Under the pieces are notes generated by a model, which had not been told where the DNA came from, made no database searches, and saw nothing but the letters and a program-made list of their open reading frames with translations. The position numbers and the translations under genes were made by a program. A stretch of 64,000 bases of DNA from Nemertoderma westbladi. Taxonomy: Eukaryota; Xenacoelomorpha; Nemertodermatida; Nemertodermatidae. Where the stretch lies: positions 38,798 through 102,797 of the forward strand of contig JAUCBJ010002827.1 of NCBI GenBank assembly GCA_032718475.1, given 5' to 3'. Positions 39,356-51,408 of the stretch are shown in pieces (position 1 is the first letter of the stretch; each line of letters opens with the position of its first letter).

Positions 39356-40548
39356 TGTAAAAGCTTTTGCTGAATTGTCCGGTTATTTTTCCTTATTTTT
39401 CCCGTAAAATACTCTGTAGTTGGTTTACCAGGCATAAAAAGGCCGTGTCCTTGCTGTACTGGTGTTTTAGCGGACATAAAAGCTATTTCTTCTGTATTTG
39501 TACTTTAGAGGACATAATCCGTAATTCCGTGACGTAAAAGCTCGATACTCTTGAAAACAGTGTCGCTACCATGACGACGGCTAGCAGCTGATATTGCCAC
39601 GTTGACGTTTCTTTGTTCTCTCGTTGTTCAGGTTGACCAATCAGAGCGTTTGTTGTCTCTGTGTTGGAGGTGTATACAGAAACTCAGTAGTTCAGTGTTA
39701 TGTTTTGCCCAGAGCCTAAGAACCGGCTTTTGGCACCTCCGTGTTTTCAGTTTTTAGTCCTACACTAGTAGGCTTAATTATAAGGACATATATCCGTTAT
39801 CTGCATATTGCACACTGATGTCTGATGTCTGCATACTGCATACTGCATACTGTGTAACACTGTGCATACTTTTATATTGTTATACTGCTATTTACTGTCA
39901 GTTCTTCATAATATGGTTGATGAATTATTATATTTGGAATAACGACAAATAACCCCGAAAACCCAATATTCTTGATATACCGAAGGTAAGAGAGAAAGGT
40001 TACAGATAAATGATTGCGACCTATGTTGAGTGGTTTGAAGTGAATCTAATGTTATTTGATAGACCCTACATGATTCGGTCCGTGTTCCTTTTATATGTGA
40101 CTAAAATCAGTGAAGATCGGCAGATCAGTGTGCAGTATTGTGCAGTATTGTGTATGAGTGAGACTGATAACGAAGCATTTCCTAAAGAATGCGCCATATA
40201 TGTGAATTATAACTAAGCCATATCGTTGTGAGTAGTTTAAGTCATAACTCTTTTTATATAGATAGAGCGCCACGTCCTAAAGGAACTGTTAATATTTCCC
40301 GAAGGTGAATAATATTGTCAGAGATTATATAATACTGTCAGTCGAATAATACATTAGGCTTACATAGCAATAAGATTAAGCCGTCGAACCCAATCTCCCG
40401 GGTATATCCAACGGGTGAATGATCGCGCACAGATTGGTTTCGACTAGTGTAGTGAATTAAATACTTGTCATAGACTAAAGGTGATTTATTATCTAGAAGA
40501 CATCCTAATTTGGCGGGTTAAACTGCCAAAGGTCTGAAAGCGCGAACA
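39356..40548 (+). repeat. Left LTR of element B (1193 bp)
   Basis: Nearly identical to 52466-53683. By eye I see three substitutions and two length differences: 8 bp in a tttctttg repeat and 17 bp in a gcatactgcat repeat, together accounting for the 25-bp length difference. The small frame at 40010-40216 is present in both LTRs and shows no domain. Confidence 0.95.
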
Positions 40549-41840
40549 ATAACGGATATAGCTTCTTTATTGCAGTAAGCAATAAAGTTGAAAGTACCGG
40601 TCAACCGGTAAACCTGAACGGTACATCTGTAGGTCAGTAGGCCCAACTGTCCTAACCGGTACTTCCGTATAAGTACATTAGTATTATTCGACTTGATTGT
40701 TGTATACCGGTAGGCTGTTTAAGAGATTAGGGACTGTACACCCCTTGTTTCTTTTGGAGCTTACTTATTTCTGTCAGTTTTATTTATTTGTAGGCCAGTA
40801 TTGAACAGAAGGCGTGTAAGCCTGATCAGATTGTACAGACGATTTGTAGGCTGAGCTGTTGTCTGATTGCTGTTAAGTCCGAACGAATTGCAGTGTGTGT
40901 AGATCACCTGTCCGATTAAGTACGGTTAGGAAGTAGGGGCAGCGAACGCTGTAAGGTAAACCCCCAACTAAAGAATAAGTCGCACTACTGGGTTAGAGCG
41001 CATACTCCCTAATCATTTCGGAGTCTGCATATACCGTAGTTTGTTTAGGCTTGATGGTAGTCTGTCAGTGTTCGGTCTGTATTTTGTTTGAGTAGTTTGT
41101 ACGCGTAGCGTAATATTTATTATTCAGAGTTTATGCGATTATCCGCAACATTCATTCCCCAAGTTTGTTCCTACAATAATTGTGTTTGTTATACATACCG
41201 CTATAGTTAAATTAACCCCGGTACTACACGGGCTGCATGGCGTAGGTAAAGACTGGTGATTTTGTGCATCGGTCACTCCAGCAGATGCCGTGGTTCTTTT
41301 AGCTGTTCAAGTATATTTAACTACTGATTATCTGTTGTACAAGTACTCGTACCTAATTTAGGGTTTAGTGTACAGTGCTTTCCGAGAGTAATTAGTGTAG
41401 GCATTATATTTGTGTTGTAAAGTGGTTAATAGGCACGTTCGATTAGCTCTATTAACTTCTAGGTAGGAACACTCCGTGATACATAACGTAGAACCTATAG
41501 CGATACGGCTATAGCAGGTCGTCAGGCGGTGGTATTTTCCTATCTGGACAACGCAGTGTATTTACTACTACTTATTATTTCAAATACCGCATTACCCTGT
41601 CCGTTGTAATAACCAGAATTCTAACCCTTTGTTAGGCTGGTTTGTAGACTTCTTGTAAAATTACCCTAAAAATTCGTATTTTGTGTTTTTTGTAAATTTT
41701 TGTGTTTATTTAGAGATCGTAATCTCAACCCGAATTGTACGTAATTTGTAGTATTAAGTAACTTAGGTAAATTAGAATTATTTGTTTTAGTGTCCTATAA
41801 GTAACACTTCACTGAAAGCGCACCGCTTTGTGTAGTGATT
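40549..41840 (+). other. Element B 5' leader, non-coding
   Basis: No ORF of note. It begins ataacggatatagc directly after the LTR, the expected primer-binding-site position; I cannot assign a tRNA. A LINE insertion follows. Confidence 0.5.
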
Positions 41841-42042
41841 ACTCCCCAGAAATAATAACATTTATTTCAAACATTGACAAAACCCATTAAAACGGGTATA
41901 TAATAATCTTCTTTATTTCAGCATATTGCAGCCATATGGTACAGTAAAAGATAAGATATATATTAATATTTAGCACAGAGTATTATAGTATAGTAAAATT
42001 TAATTAGGACGTAAAATAAAATAAGTTAAATTAGTAATTGGA

Positions 42043-45000
42043 CTATCTACATAATGTTATGAAGTTACTATATAATACTGAGACTGGGCGACACACCAAG
42101 CGAACAGTAGAGATAATTGAGTTTATAGATTTATCAACACGTATATGCAAACTATATAGAGCATGTCTATGTATTTCAATAAGTGATTTAATACCTAGAT
42201 TAACAAGCATAGCACTGGCGCTGTTAGGCAAACCAGTTTCAACATTAAATAAAGGTAAACGAAATAAATTTCTGACTGTTTTGTTTATGGCGGTATGCAA
42301 CTTATTAAAAACAGATTTCGTATAATATATTTTAGACCAGAGAGCATTACAATAAATAGTTGAGCAATATGTAGTATAAAGAAGTAACTTGATATGATTC
42401 GAGCAATTGGCAAACTTACGTATTAACATGTTAGCCCATCCATAAAAACGACGCGTCTGTGCACCAATATCGAGGTCATCAGAAAAATCACTTGATATAA
42501 TATGTCCTAAATACTTAAAGCTCTCCACGACTTTAAGTGGTTTTCCGTCCAAGATTATCGACGCGAAATCAAAATGTTTTCGCATCTTACTGCGCATAAA
42601 AACGCACTTTGATTTAGCACCATTAAATGTCATACCGTTAGCAGATGCAAACTTGCTACAAATGTCAATGAGCTCTTGTAGAGCAATAGGTGTAGAGGCA
42701 ATGATACAGATATCATCAGCATATATTAAATGGTTAATGCACATATCGTTTAAGGAACATCCAAGTTCAGATTTACAAAGATCAATACTTAGTTGATTAA
42801 TAAACAAATTAAAAAATTTAGGGCTAAGCGGGCTACCCTGTCTGACTCCATTGGAGCATGTGAATGGTAAGGATTTAAAACCGTTCCATAGCACGATCAT
42901 GGTTTGATTTGAATACATGAAGATAATAACCCTAATAATAAAAATCGGTACTTTACGTTCAAATAATCTAGAAAATAATTTAGAATGATCTACATTGTCG
43001 AATGCTTTGGAAGCATCTAAGAAGGATATATACAAATTAGAACCATTAATTAAGTAATAATTAATAATCTCTTTTAGCGTATAGACACAAAGTTCAGTCC
43101 CTAGTTTGTCTTTGAAACCGAATTGGTTATCTGTTGTAGCCAGTAAGCAATCAATTCGCCTTAAAATGAACAATTCGTATATTTTACATATTATATTTGA
43201 AACCGCAATAGGACGGTAGTTACTCTTGTCTGTAGTATCACCGGTTTTATCTTTAATAACCGGTGATATATAAGACGATATCATACTAGGAGATAAAAAA
43301 CCATGAATATTAAAACCGGTAAAAATTAATGAAAAAAGCACCATAATCCGTTTACTGGCATAAATAATATGTTCCGCGGTTAGGTTGTCAGGACCGGACG
43401 CTTTATTTCTATCCAACTTCCGAATGAGCTCAGCGATTTCGTTTGGCGAAACTACCATATCCTCGGAAAAGAGAATCTCTTTTAAGTACACTGCCTCAGC
43501 TATCGGTGGAGGTACTGAAGGGTGCACATGCGGATCGGAATTAGGTATCGTTGGGGGCACCGTAGGGGGCACCAGCGATGGTGCGGTAACCGTCGGAGAC
43601 ACCGAAGGGGGCTCCGATGTCGAAGGGGGCAGCCAGGTGGGAACCGCACCCAGCGGATTCGCCCAGGTTGAGGTTGGTATCGAAGCCGAAGTGGGCGCAG
43701 GCGGGGGCACTGAACCCGATGGGGGCGTCCCGGTGGGCACCGAAGTCGAGGGGGGCGCCCAGGTGGGTACCGAATCCGCAGGGGGCGCCCAGGTGGGCAC
43801 CGAAGCCGCAGGGGGCGCCCAGGTGGGCACCGAAGCCGCAGGGGGCGCCCAGGTGGGCACCGAAGCCGCAGGGGGCGCCCAGGTGGGCACCGAAGCCGCA
43901 GGGGGCGCCGAAGTGGGAAGCGAAGTCGAGGGGGGCACCCAGGTGGGCACCGAAGCCGCAGGGGGCGCCCAGGTGGGCACCGAAGCCGCAGGGGGCGCCG
44001 AGGTGGGAAGCGAAGTCGAGGGGGGCACCCAGGTGGGCACCGAAGCTGCAGGGGGCATCCAGGTGGGCACCGAAGCCGCAGGGGGCGCGGGCGCCGGAGT
44101 TGTTGCCGAATTAAATATAGTGCGATAATGGAGTTCCCACATGTTAGCAATGTTCTGAGTGCCAGATGCTCCACCGATTGTAGTCGCTGGAGGGGACTTT
44201 ATCGTGTTGTCCTTCTTGACATTTTGCCAGAACTTATAACAGTTTTTATCCAATAGGCCTTCCGCTAACTTATCGCAGCGAATTGTTTCGGAGGTACGTT
44301 TAATAAGGCGCAGCTGACGTTTAAATTGTGCCCTCGTTGAGCACATTAAGTGGAACAGTGGGCCGTTCCGGGGGCTACCGTTCGCACGCCAGTCGAGGAA
44401 ACTACAGCGGGCCATGCGATGGAGGTGGCTCACCTGGTCATTCCACCCAGGAACAGATGTTTGGGTTGGACTACAGGCAGGTTTCGGGATACTAACTGGG
44501 ATATTACCCGTTACTGATGAATGTAGAGCAGACACAACTCCATTATATAACGAGTTTAACTCACCCTTATGAGTTGGATTATTGCAAGATGGGTCCCTAC
44601 AGGATAGGGCTTCATGTGGTATAATAATTTTAGCCAGTTCGGTGTCGGTAGAAGCTGAGTAGCAGCCGAGTTTAAACGCTGATGCTGAGTTCCAGAGTGG
44701 TCGAGTAAATGGAATCGGAATCGACGGCTCCAGTTTGTCCAGGGGGATGATACGTTCACAGTTTATTTCAACACACATTGGTAAATGGTCGTCGAATACT
44801 AGTGAGTAGTTTATTACTATATCTGTTATTCTATGTTTCATCGACCCGGTGCAGACGCAGTGATCCAGCCATGAAGTAGATCCTTGGGCAGCTCCAACGA
44901 AGGTAAATGATTCCGAGGGTAACATGAGTGTGTCCAGTATCATGAGACCTGACTCCATACAGGTATTAGAGAGCTCACGAAAAAATGGACGACTTGGGTG

Positions 45001-45468
45001 AGCGTTGAGATCCCCTAGTATGCATACATTATTGTTATCTAGAGTCTCCGCAATGGTAACTATCTTGGCTAAATAATCGAGATAATCGTCAGCGTTATCG
45101 GCACACTCATAAGGTAAGTATGCATTAATTATATAAAACTCCTCACCGGTACCAGGCGGAGTAACTTTAATTATCATTAGACGAGGGTCAGATTTATCAA
45201 CAATTTCAATACAATCATCACCGAAGCTTTTATTCCATAGGACTCCGAGGCCACCGTGTGGCCTTCCGATAAGGATATCGGATTCCAAGTCAACAGGAGA
45301 GGAGCCTCGCCCGTAATGATTAATGGATAGCGTATCGAGAATCCCCAAGTCCTGTTTGGTAAGGAGAGTTTCTTGTAATAAAATTATATCGTTAGCCTTC
45401 GCGAGTTCAGAAATCACGTATCTACTTGATAGAGTCCGAACGGAGTTTGCGTTATAGGTCGCGATTCG
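42043..45468 (-). CDS. LINE endonuclease-reverse transcriptase with decapeptide-repeat spacer
   Basis: An uninterrupted 1141-residue frame; I start at the ATG in [11 protein letters not shown], since the endonuclease begins there. Residues 1-240 are an APE-type endonuclease ([46 protein letters not shown]). Residues about 450-630 are a Pro-rich repeat with a 10-residue period ([10 protein letters not shown] and [10 protein letters not shown] types). RT follows from about 660: [55 protein letters not shown], then KYLGHIIS. All key acidic residues are present. The element copies itself by target-primed reverse transcription. The clade is not assigned. The copy looks intact. Confidence 0.9.
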   Translation of the reverse strand, partial: RIATYNANSVRTLSSRYVISELAKANDIILLQETLLTKQDLGILDTLSINHYGRGSSPVDLESDILIGRPHGGLGVLWNKSFGDDCIEIVDKSDPRLMIIKVTPPGTGEEFYIINAYLPYECADNADDYLDYLAKIVTIAETLDNNNVCILGDLNAHPSRPFFRELSNTCMESGLMILDTLMLPSESFTFVGAAQGSTSWLDHCVCTGSMKHRITDIVINYSLVFDDHLPMCVEINCERIIPLDKLEPSIPIPFTRPLWNSASAFKLGCYSASTDTELAKIIIPHEALSCRDPSCNNPTHKGELNSLYNGVVSALHSSVTGNIPVSIPKPACSPTQTSVPGWNDQVSHLHRMARCSFLDWRANGSPRNGPLFHLMCSTRAQFKRQLRLIKRTSETIRCDKLAEGLLDKNCYKFWQNVKKDNTIKSPPATTIGGASGTQNIANMWELHYRTIFNSATTPAPAPPAASVPTWMPPAASVPTWVPPSTSLPTSAPPAASVPTWAPPAASVPTWVPPSTSLPTSAPPAASVPTWAPPAASVPTWAPPAASVPTWAPPAASVPTWAPPADSVPTWAPPSTSVPTGTPPSGSVPPPAPTSASIPTSTWANPLGAVPTWLPPSTSEPPSVSPTVTAPSLVPPTVPPTIPNSDPHVHPSVPPPIAEAVYLKEILFSEDMVVSPNEIAELIRKLDRNKASGPDNLTAEHIIYASKRIMVLFSLIFTGFNIHGFLSPSMISSYISPVIKDKTGDTTDKSNYRPIAVSNIICKIYELFILRRIDCLLATTDNQFGFKDKLGTELCVYTLKEIINYYLINGSNLYISFLDASKAFDNVDHSKLFSRLFERKVPIFIIRVIIFMYSNQTMIVLWNGFKSLPFTCSNGVRQGSPLSPKFFNLFINQLSIDLCKSELGCSLNDMCINHLIYADDICIIASTPIALQELIDICSKFASANGMTFNGAKSKCVFMRSKMRKHFDFASIILDGKPLKVVESFKYLGHIISSDFSDDLDIGAQTRRFYGWANMLIRKFANCSNHIKLLLYTTYCSTIYCNALWSKIYYTKSVFNKLHTAINKTVRNLFRLPLFNVETGLPNSASAMLVNLGIKSLIEIHRHALYSLHIRVDKSINSIISTVRLVCRPVSVLYSNFITLCR
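43590..44110 (-). repeat. 30-bp tandem repeat inside the LINE ORF
   Basis: The unit ggcgcccaggtgggcaccga plus agccgcaggg is 30 bp, repeated about 15 times with variants (cgaagtcgaggggggc). The period is a multiple of three, so the LINE frame stays open. Plus-strand frames through it (for example 43385-44128) are shadows. Confidence 0.9.
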
Positions 45469-45499
45469 CATATATATTATATATATATTATAAATCAAA

Positions 45500-46019
45500 T
45501 CTAACGATTTATAAATAGTAGGCCTACCATATAACCATTAGGTCTCAATATCAGTTGGACTACTGCTCAAATAACGGTAATAAAGTAAGTAAAGTAACAA
45601 AGTAACCCTAAAGTTCAGAAATTCAATTATTTAAAATAATTGATATACCGGTATTTACGATAGGCCTATTATCTTTATTTCTGTAAATTTAGGCTGAAAT
45701 TATACCGGTACTTGTAATTAATTCTAGTCCAGAATTATATATACTACAAATTGTAAGCTGTATACCGGTATTCCCGATAGGCCTATTATATATTTATATA
45801 TATTTGTGCTAAAATTATACCGGTATTCTGAGATAAACCTAGTCTGTAATAATACTTATATATACTATAAGCATACCGGTATTCTAATATATTATATATA
45901 TATCACGCTACACTGAGTAGCAGTATCGGTAATTAATTACTAGGCTAGCAGTTAATACTGAATTACTAGACTTGCTTAGACTGTAATATAGCAGTAGGCA
46001 TTCAACTGTACAAACAAAA
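45500..46019 (+). other. Element B leader with degenerate about 125-bp repeats
   Basis: Words ataccggtatt, cgataggcctattat and ctagtc-cagaat recur in two to three degenerate units between 45640 and 45900. It precedes the gag ATG. It may be part of the promoter/leader or of the LINE 5' end. Confidence 0.4.
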
Positions 46020-49000
46020 ATGTGTGACACAAAACGGGCACTGTCAGATAGTCTTTTGGAAGGTGTTAGAATCAGCCTTAGACTTGGACAGGGTCTTGAA
46101 AGGAAGATGGCAGAGGCAATGGCAACAGCAGAAGCGAAAAGAAAGGCGGCAGAGGCAATGGCAACAGTAGAAGCGGAAAGAAAGATAGAGACACCTGTAC
46201 TCCCAGAACCTGCCTATAAATTCCCTTTGTACAGTACTAAATTACCTGTGCCCAGTAGGACTGTTCCCGAGTCCGAACCCATCCTGGACGCCGAGCGAGA
46301 TATTAAGAATTTATCGCCCGTCGTCTCTCGCTCGCCCGCTACAACGTTGGCGACTCCCGCTTCGGCGGTTGAGTGGGTAGCTGAGGGACGACGGGAGATG
46401 GGTCTCCTGCTCGAGCAGCTGAGGGAACACTGTTTGTGCTCCTCTCAGCAGGTCCGGGAAATGGAAGAGACTGTTCAGCAGCTCAAGGGAACAGTAAGGG
46501 AAAGTAGGTTAGAGTTGCAAAAGGTGCAGCAAAGTATCGCGTTAGAATGCGATAAATTAGTGAACATACAAAGGGGTATAACACCACCCCCTGTAACAAT
46601 GTGTCAACCCGTTAGGTCTGAAGTATTTCATGCGCAAGGTGTGGAGCCTACATGCATCTATACTGCTAGTGAAGTAGAAACTCCTATAGTAAACCCTATT
46701 CAGGGTAATTATAAACCTGTTGATAATAATATTCCATATAGACCTGATCATAATCCGAGAAATTTATATACCGATAATTCTATATTCAATAATACGATGG
46801 CTCAAGAAAGTTTTACGCGTCAAATGGCTAGAACCGAAGCCCGGCAAGCGGTAAAGGTGGGAGAGATCGTCAAGTTCAATGGAGATGAGATGAAATGGTT
46901 ACCTTTTAATGAATATTATAAAGATAACATACAGAACTCTGTACTATCTAACGGAGAGAAACTTAGATTCCTCATCGAATGTTTGGAAGGACCTCCCAAG
47001 TCAATGGCGTTAAAATTTATTGGACATCCAGATGGATTAAGACAAGTTTGGGATACACTAAACATCAGGTATGGTAATAGGACTAACATAGCTAGGTATT
47101 TATATGCGAAATTAATGGCGCCCCAAAAGTTTCTTAGCAGCGGGATTATAGAGTTTTCCGATGAGATTCAGGAGATCTGTAGACAACTAGATTGGTTAGG
47201 TAAGTCTCATGAATACCAGAATTCTATGGTTGTAGGAGCCTTAGCATCTACTTTGCCCAAGGGTGGAGTAGGTACACGCTGGGACAAGAAGGTGTTATAT
47301 ATGATGGAACAACAACGACGAGACCCTACCATGACTGATCTCATGTCATTCTTAGATAGAGAAGTGAAATTACAGCTCCTAAGGCAGTCCAGAGAGAAGA
47401 CATTGGAAAACAAGGTAAGTGAGAAACCCGTTTCTAGGAGAAGGGTAACACCAGTATGTTATACCGACGACAGTAAAAGCCAAACTTCTCAAGGAGAGGA
47501 CAGCGGGAAAGACACTGACAGATCTTATTATGTCAATAAAATGCCTAAAGATCAGGTAAGTAAATCCGAGTCTCGACCCAATGACAGAAGGGAACCGGTA
47601 CAAAAAACCCTTCCTACGTCTCCTAAAAGAATTCAGGTGAGAAAGCCCGAGGAAAGAACAAGTGTGCACCACATAGCACAGGTTAAAGTAAGTAACATCA
47701 AGCCGAAATGTGTGCTGTGCGACGGGCCCCACCGTTTAAATGTGTGTGATAAATTCCTGAGGAAATCACTTGAGGATAGACGTGAAGTCATGTGGGATAA
47801 GCGGTTGTGTTATAATTGCCTCAGACGAGGACACCAACGGCGAACCTGTAACTCCGACGCAAGGTGTGCAAAGTGCGGTGCAAAACATCATATCTTGTTG
47901 CACACGGAATTCGAACGAAACAGCCCGAGTCAGGTAAGTGAGTCCGAACTACATGTCCAATTCAGTGATGTGAACGACACTGATCAATCTGAGATGGAAG
48001 GATTCTATACGGACGAGTTCTCCGACCAAAACGAATCCTGTTACCTAATAAACACCACCGCAGTGTATCGAGCACTCGTGTATGAGAAAGACACAGACAG
48101 CGACCTTACCTTAACTACTTCCGATCAACAACCATCTTGGAAAGCGCCAACTTCCAATATAGGAATCCGAGAATTTCCTGTAGTCCAGTTACGGGTCCAC
48201 GGACCTCAGAAGAGCTATATAGTGAACGCCCTCCTGGACTCCGGTAGCACAGGAACATTCATCGATAAAGAACTAGCCGAAGTCATCTTTGCTGGACAAC
48301 CCAAGTTCCGAACCAAGCTAAACATGTCAGGGATCATGCAGGTTTGGAATTCTACTGTAGCTGCCGACTATTATATAGGTGAGTTGTCCACCCCCCAGGA
48401 CGAACTAGGAGAACATAGCATCAGGTCAGTGAAAATGGTGGCTATAAAGAACTTCGCTACTACTCAAGCAGACCTTTATAATTGGGACGAGGATGAGAGC
48501 ATCCAACATCTTAACATACCTCGATTCCAGACTGATTATCCTGGAGTGCAAATACTCATCGGCCAAAACGCGCATGAGGCGCTGGAGACATTAGAGAAAC
48601 GGCCTGCTCAACCGCAGCCACTACAGACCTATGCGGTAAGAACTAGAGTAGGTTGGTACCTTACTGGACCTTCCCGTAGAACGCTCAGGGAAAGACTGCT
48701 TCAAGATCGCGTCTGCCAGGTGAGTGAATGGGAAGATGATACTAGTGAGGGAGACGACCCAACTGAGGGAACACCACACTCCTCAGATAATGACAATCTT
48801 AGCTCCAATGTAGATCAATTGAGATATTGCCCCAAGAAGTTTAATCCAACGGACATCGCTTCCAGAGGAGCAACTCCTCAAGAACTGACAGATACTATAG
48901 ACCGGTTAGGTGAACCCGACTTCCTGAGTAAGGAGAATGAATGGCCTCCCCATCTTACTCCGACTGAGATTAGACCAGCCAAGGGAGCGGAGAAAGTTAA

Positions 49001-49448
49001 ACCTAAAACCCGGACGGGTGGAGCGGAGTTATTTGAACCCGGGATAGATCTGTCGGTATTGCATATTGCCAGGGATGACGCCGTGGATCTGGACCTCCCC
49101 ACCGCGAGTGGATCCTTCATGAAGATCAGAGAGAGCGATTGGAGCTCTGGAACATCAGACGTCTCGCAGGGACTCTCACCTCTCCTGCAGAGAGCGACGG
49201 ACCACTATAGCTCCTGGAATCGGCTTTGTGACGCCGTCATATACTTTGAGCGATGTTTCTATCGTCACTATTCCAGGACGAAGAGGAAACCTGAAATTGT
49301 ATTCAGGATGCAGCGACTCAATCACCCAGTCGGTCGTTTGTGTTTACCGGAAGGGAATGGAGGACTCTCCGGAAACTGTGGAAGGCAAGATTCTCTTCCC
49401 ACGACCACCTCCCTAATCCTTCAAACATCTAGGGACTCCATAACGTAA
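46020..49448 (+). CDS. Element B Gag-protease polyprotein, RT region deleted
   Basis: A single 1142-residue frame. The N-terminus is helical and charged (coiled coils near 20-50 and 140-190). A Gag core follows at about 260-460 (KFNGDEMKWLPFNEYYKDN, LNIRYGNRTNIARYLY). Zinc-binding knuckles lie at about 560-630 (CVLCDGPHRLNVC, CYNCLRRGHQRRTC, CAKCGAKHH). An aspartic protease motif LLDSGSTGTF lies at about 737, then the BEL-type ILIGQNAHE and TRVGWYLTGPS. After about 60 further residues the sequence jumps to RYCPKKFNPTDIASRG, a motif normally located after RNase H, so RT and RNase H are absent with the frame preserved. The frame then drifts into unrelated-looking text and stops; integrase is absent. 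The start ATG follows caaaaatgtg and is the first in frame. Confidence 0.85.
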   Translation: MCDTKRALSDSLLEGVRISLRLGQGLERKMAEAMATAEAKRKAAEAMATVEAERKIETPVLPEPAYKFPLYSTKLPVPSRTVPESEPILDAERDIKNLSPVVSRSPATTLATPASAVEWVAEGRREMGLLLEQLREHCLCSSQQVREMEETVQQLKGTVRESRLELQKVQQSIALECDKLVNIQRGITPPPVTMCQPVRSEVFHAQGVEPTCIYTASEVETPIVNPIQGNYKPVDNNIPYRPDHNPRNLYTDNSIFNNTMAQESFTRQMARTEARQAVKVGEIVKFNGDEMKWLPFNEYYKDNIQNSVLSNGEKLRFLIECLEGPPKSMALKFIGHPDGLRQVWDTLNIRYGNRTNIARYLYAKLMAPQKFLSSGIIEFSDEIQEICRQLDWLGKSHEYQNSMVVGALASTLPKGGVGTRWDKKVLYMMEQQRRDPTMTDLMSFLDREVKLQLLRQSREKTLENKVSEKPVSRRRVTPVCYTDDSKSQTSQGEDSGKDTDRSYYVNKMPKDQVSKSESRPNDRREPVQKTLPTSPKRIQVRKPEERTSVHHIAQVKVSNIKPKCVLCDGPHRLNVCDKFLRKSLEDRREVMWDKRLCYNCLRRGHQRRTCNSDARCAKCGAKHHILLHTEFERNSPSQVSESELHVQFSDVNDTDQSEMEGFYTDEFSDQNESCYLINTTAVYRALVYEKDTDSDLTLTTSDQQPSWKAPTSNIGIREFPVVQLRVHGPQKSYIVNALLDSGSTGTFIDKELAEVIFAGQPKFRTKLNMSGIMQVWNSTVAADYYIGELSTPQDELGEHSIRSVKMVAIKNFATTQADLYNWDEDESIQHLNIPRFQTDYPGVQILIGQNAHEALETLEKRPAQPQPLQTYAVRTRVGWYLTGPSRRTLRERLLQDRVCQVSEWEDDTSEGDDPTEGTPHSSDNDNLSSNVDQLRYCPKKFNPTDIASRGATPQELTDTIDRLGEPDFLSKENEWPPHLTPTEIRPAKGAEKVKPKTRTGGAELFEPGIDLSVLHIARDDAVDLDLPTASGSFMKIRESDWSSGTSDVSQGLSPLLQRATDHYSSWNRLCDAVIYFERCFYRHYSRTKRKPEIVFRMQRLNHPVGRLCLPEGNGGLSGNCGRQDSLPTTTSLILQTSRDSIT

Positions 49449-51102
49449 CAACATATGGAGTGGGTGTGTGACTCTATTATTTTATATTATTTTATTATTT
49501 TTATATTTCTGTATGTATTACTATGTAATTTTATTATAATCGTTTTCTTTAATTTTATTCAGAGAATGTTATTTTAGCGATTATTTAGTAGATTAGTGCA
49601 ATATATATTCGCGTTTATTACTTAATTACGTATATATTATATTTAATGCGACGGCAAGAAATAATTCTTTTCCTCTTTCCTTACTGCCCGTATCATATTA
49701 TAAATACGTGACTACAGTAAGATGAAATGTCCGTACTTATTAAAGTACAATAAAGCCACTACTATATTCAAGTATTATTGGTAGGCAGAGTATTAGGAAT
49801 GCAAAGTTCAGATCCTCGTGTCTCGGCTAAACCAAGCTCTGGGTAGACCTTGGAAACGACTTGCCTCTTCACACTGACATTGCTTCGTGCGATATTGCTC
49901 TCATACCGTATATTAAATAATACATATAGTAGCGTGATGTCCCTTTAACAGTAGCGTATAACGCAAAATAAATCTGTTAAACCCTTTGACCATCTGTAAT
50001 TCTAGTCGATTAAGATATCGCGGCACCCACCGATATACTTGAAAGACAAATTCTAGAATCAGTGGTTAACGTCCCCAGACAAGTTCTGGAATAAATTGGT
50101 GCCCATCTCAAATATTAATTATTTAATATTTGCAAATCTAATAAATCAAAATCTGTAAAATTCAGATCCTTCAACAATTCTAGTCAATTAAGATATCGTA
50201 GTATTTACCGATATTCTTAAAAAGACAATTGTCATAGAATTAAGGATCTTGTGTCCCCAGACATATTCTAGAATCAAAATATGTCCATTTAATTATCAAA
50301 TAATAAAATTTCAGGGAATAATTTAAATTCATGCCTTTTAATGAATTTAATAAATTGCCATTTTTACGCAATTTATAACATTCCCAAAAATTCCATTAAT
50401 TAATAGATCAAGGGAGCGGAGATTTATCTTATTATGCCTATGAGTGTGCGAAAGTCTCCCAAACATAGTCAATAGCCGATAAAATTCATAAAGTCATGTA
50501 TAAAACAGAACATTGACTATTAAAGAATACTATTAAATAACATCCCAGATCTGTATGCATTGGAATCACCCTAATTCTACCGCTAGCTTTGCATAATGTC
50601 ACCATAGCAACAACCACGCTAGAATTAGAATTGAGTTAAAAGAACAATAGAAAGCTTGTCCCATTGAATAGCATAGGGAATAAATAGCGCACTACTAGTA
50701 TCCAAGGATACATAATAATACAGTGACATTCTGGAAGGCATTGACTAACGGACAAATGGCCCGAATGTGTGTAATTTGTGACAAGTTGTGTGTGTGGTAT
50801 TTGTGAGTTTATAGGTGAATGTTACTGCTAAAGTGTGTTTACAGTAGCTAGTCGCAATCGTAAAAGTAACCTAACTCTCCAAGGAAAACCTGAAGTACAT
50901 CTAAGCCTTTGGGACGGACAGTTGAGTGACTTGTGCCGGTTGTCGTTGTCGTTGTGCGGCTACGTCGTTGGCGAAAGTACAGCGGCGACGACACATCGGC
51001 GCTGAGGATCTCGTACTGTCCGGGGGTTGATTGGGGTAGGCAGCGACGCTCGCTAGCCTAAATATAAACTCATTATAATATGGATAAACTCATATAGCAG
51101 AT
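49449..51102 (+). other. Element B internal non-coding region
   Basis: AT-rich, with no integrase or other domain. Words caattctagtc and aagatatcg recur around 50000 and 50180, in two degenerate units of about 180 bp (tagtcgattaagatatcg and tagtcaattaagatatcg). Confidence 0.5.
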
Positions 51103-51408
51103 ATGGTTGAGTTGATAGAAGATGGTCTTGGTATCGGGGAGCGATATACTCTACTTTTACAAGCGTTTGTTGATAGCTTAATACGCGGCGACGTTAGTCC
51201 AACTGCTGCGGAGGACGATGGTCGTTATATCGAACCGCCAATGTCCCAAGAGCAGCTCACGCGTGAGTTGGACTATAGAAAATTCGCTGCTCGATATACG
51301 CAGCGTAATGGTACGTATATGGGCTTCTTAACTACTGGTCATCCTATCGATTTACACAATACGGACTATGTCGACTATATATCCTGCCCAGCGGAGTCGG
51401 AACCATAA
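51103..51408 (+). CDS. Element B accessory ORF, 101 residues, unknown
   Basis: The frame starts MVELIEDGLGIGERYTLLLQ and includes an acidic EDDGRYIEPP and PMSQEQLTRELDYRKFAARY. Composition is protein-like and not repetitive. It lies 3' of gag, in the place where element A has its exonuclease-like ORF, but shows no visible similarity to it. It may be the N-terminus of a decayed accessory gene whose C-terminal remnant is at 52080-52380. No family is recognised. Confidence 0.4.
   Translation: MVELIEDGLGIGERYTLLLQAFVDSLIRGDVSPTAAEDDGRYIEPPMSQEQLTRELDYRKFAARYTQRNGTYMGFLTTGHPIDLHNTDYVDYISCPAESEP

Larger units (their letters stand above)
41840..45500 (-). mobile_element. Single-ORF non-LTR retrotransposon inserted antisense in element B
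   Basis: The unit comprises one long ORF (42043-45468) and a short 3' part down to about 41840. Both outer boundaries are approximate and no TSD was identified. Element B's own leader resumes around 45500 and reaches gag at 46020. Confidence 0.7.

Noticed and set aside
40010-40216. Small conserved ORF in both LTRs of element B
   Set aside because: Identity is explained by LTR duplication. The protein shows no domain, and LTR U3/R regions often contain chance frames.
43385-44128. Plus-strand Gly/Glu/Val repeat ORFs opposite the LINE
   Set aside because: Antisense readings of the 30-bp repeat within the LINE ORF.
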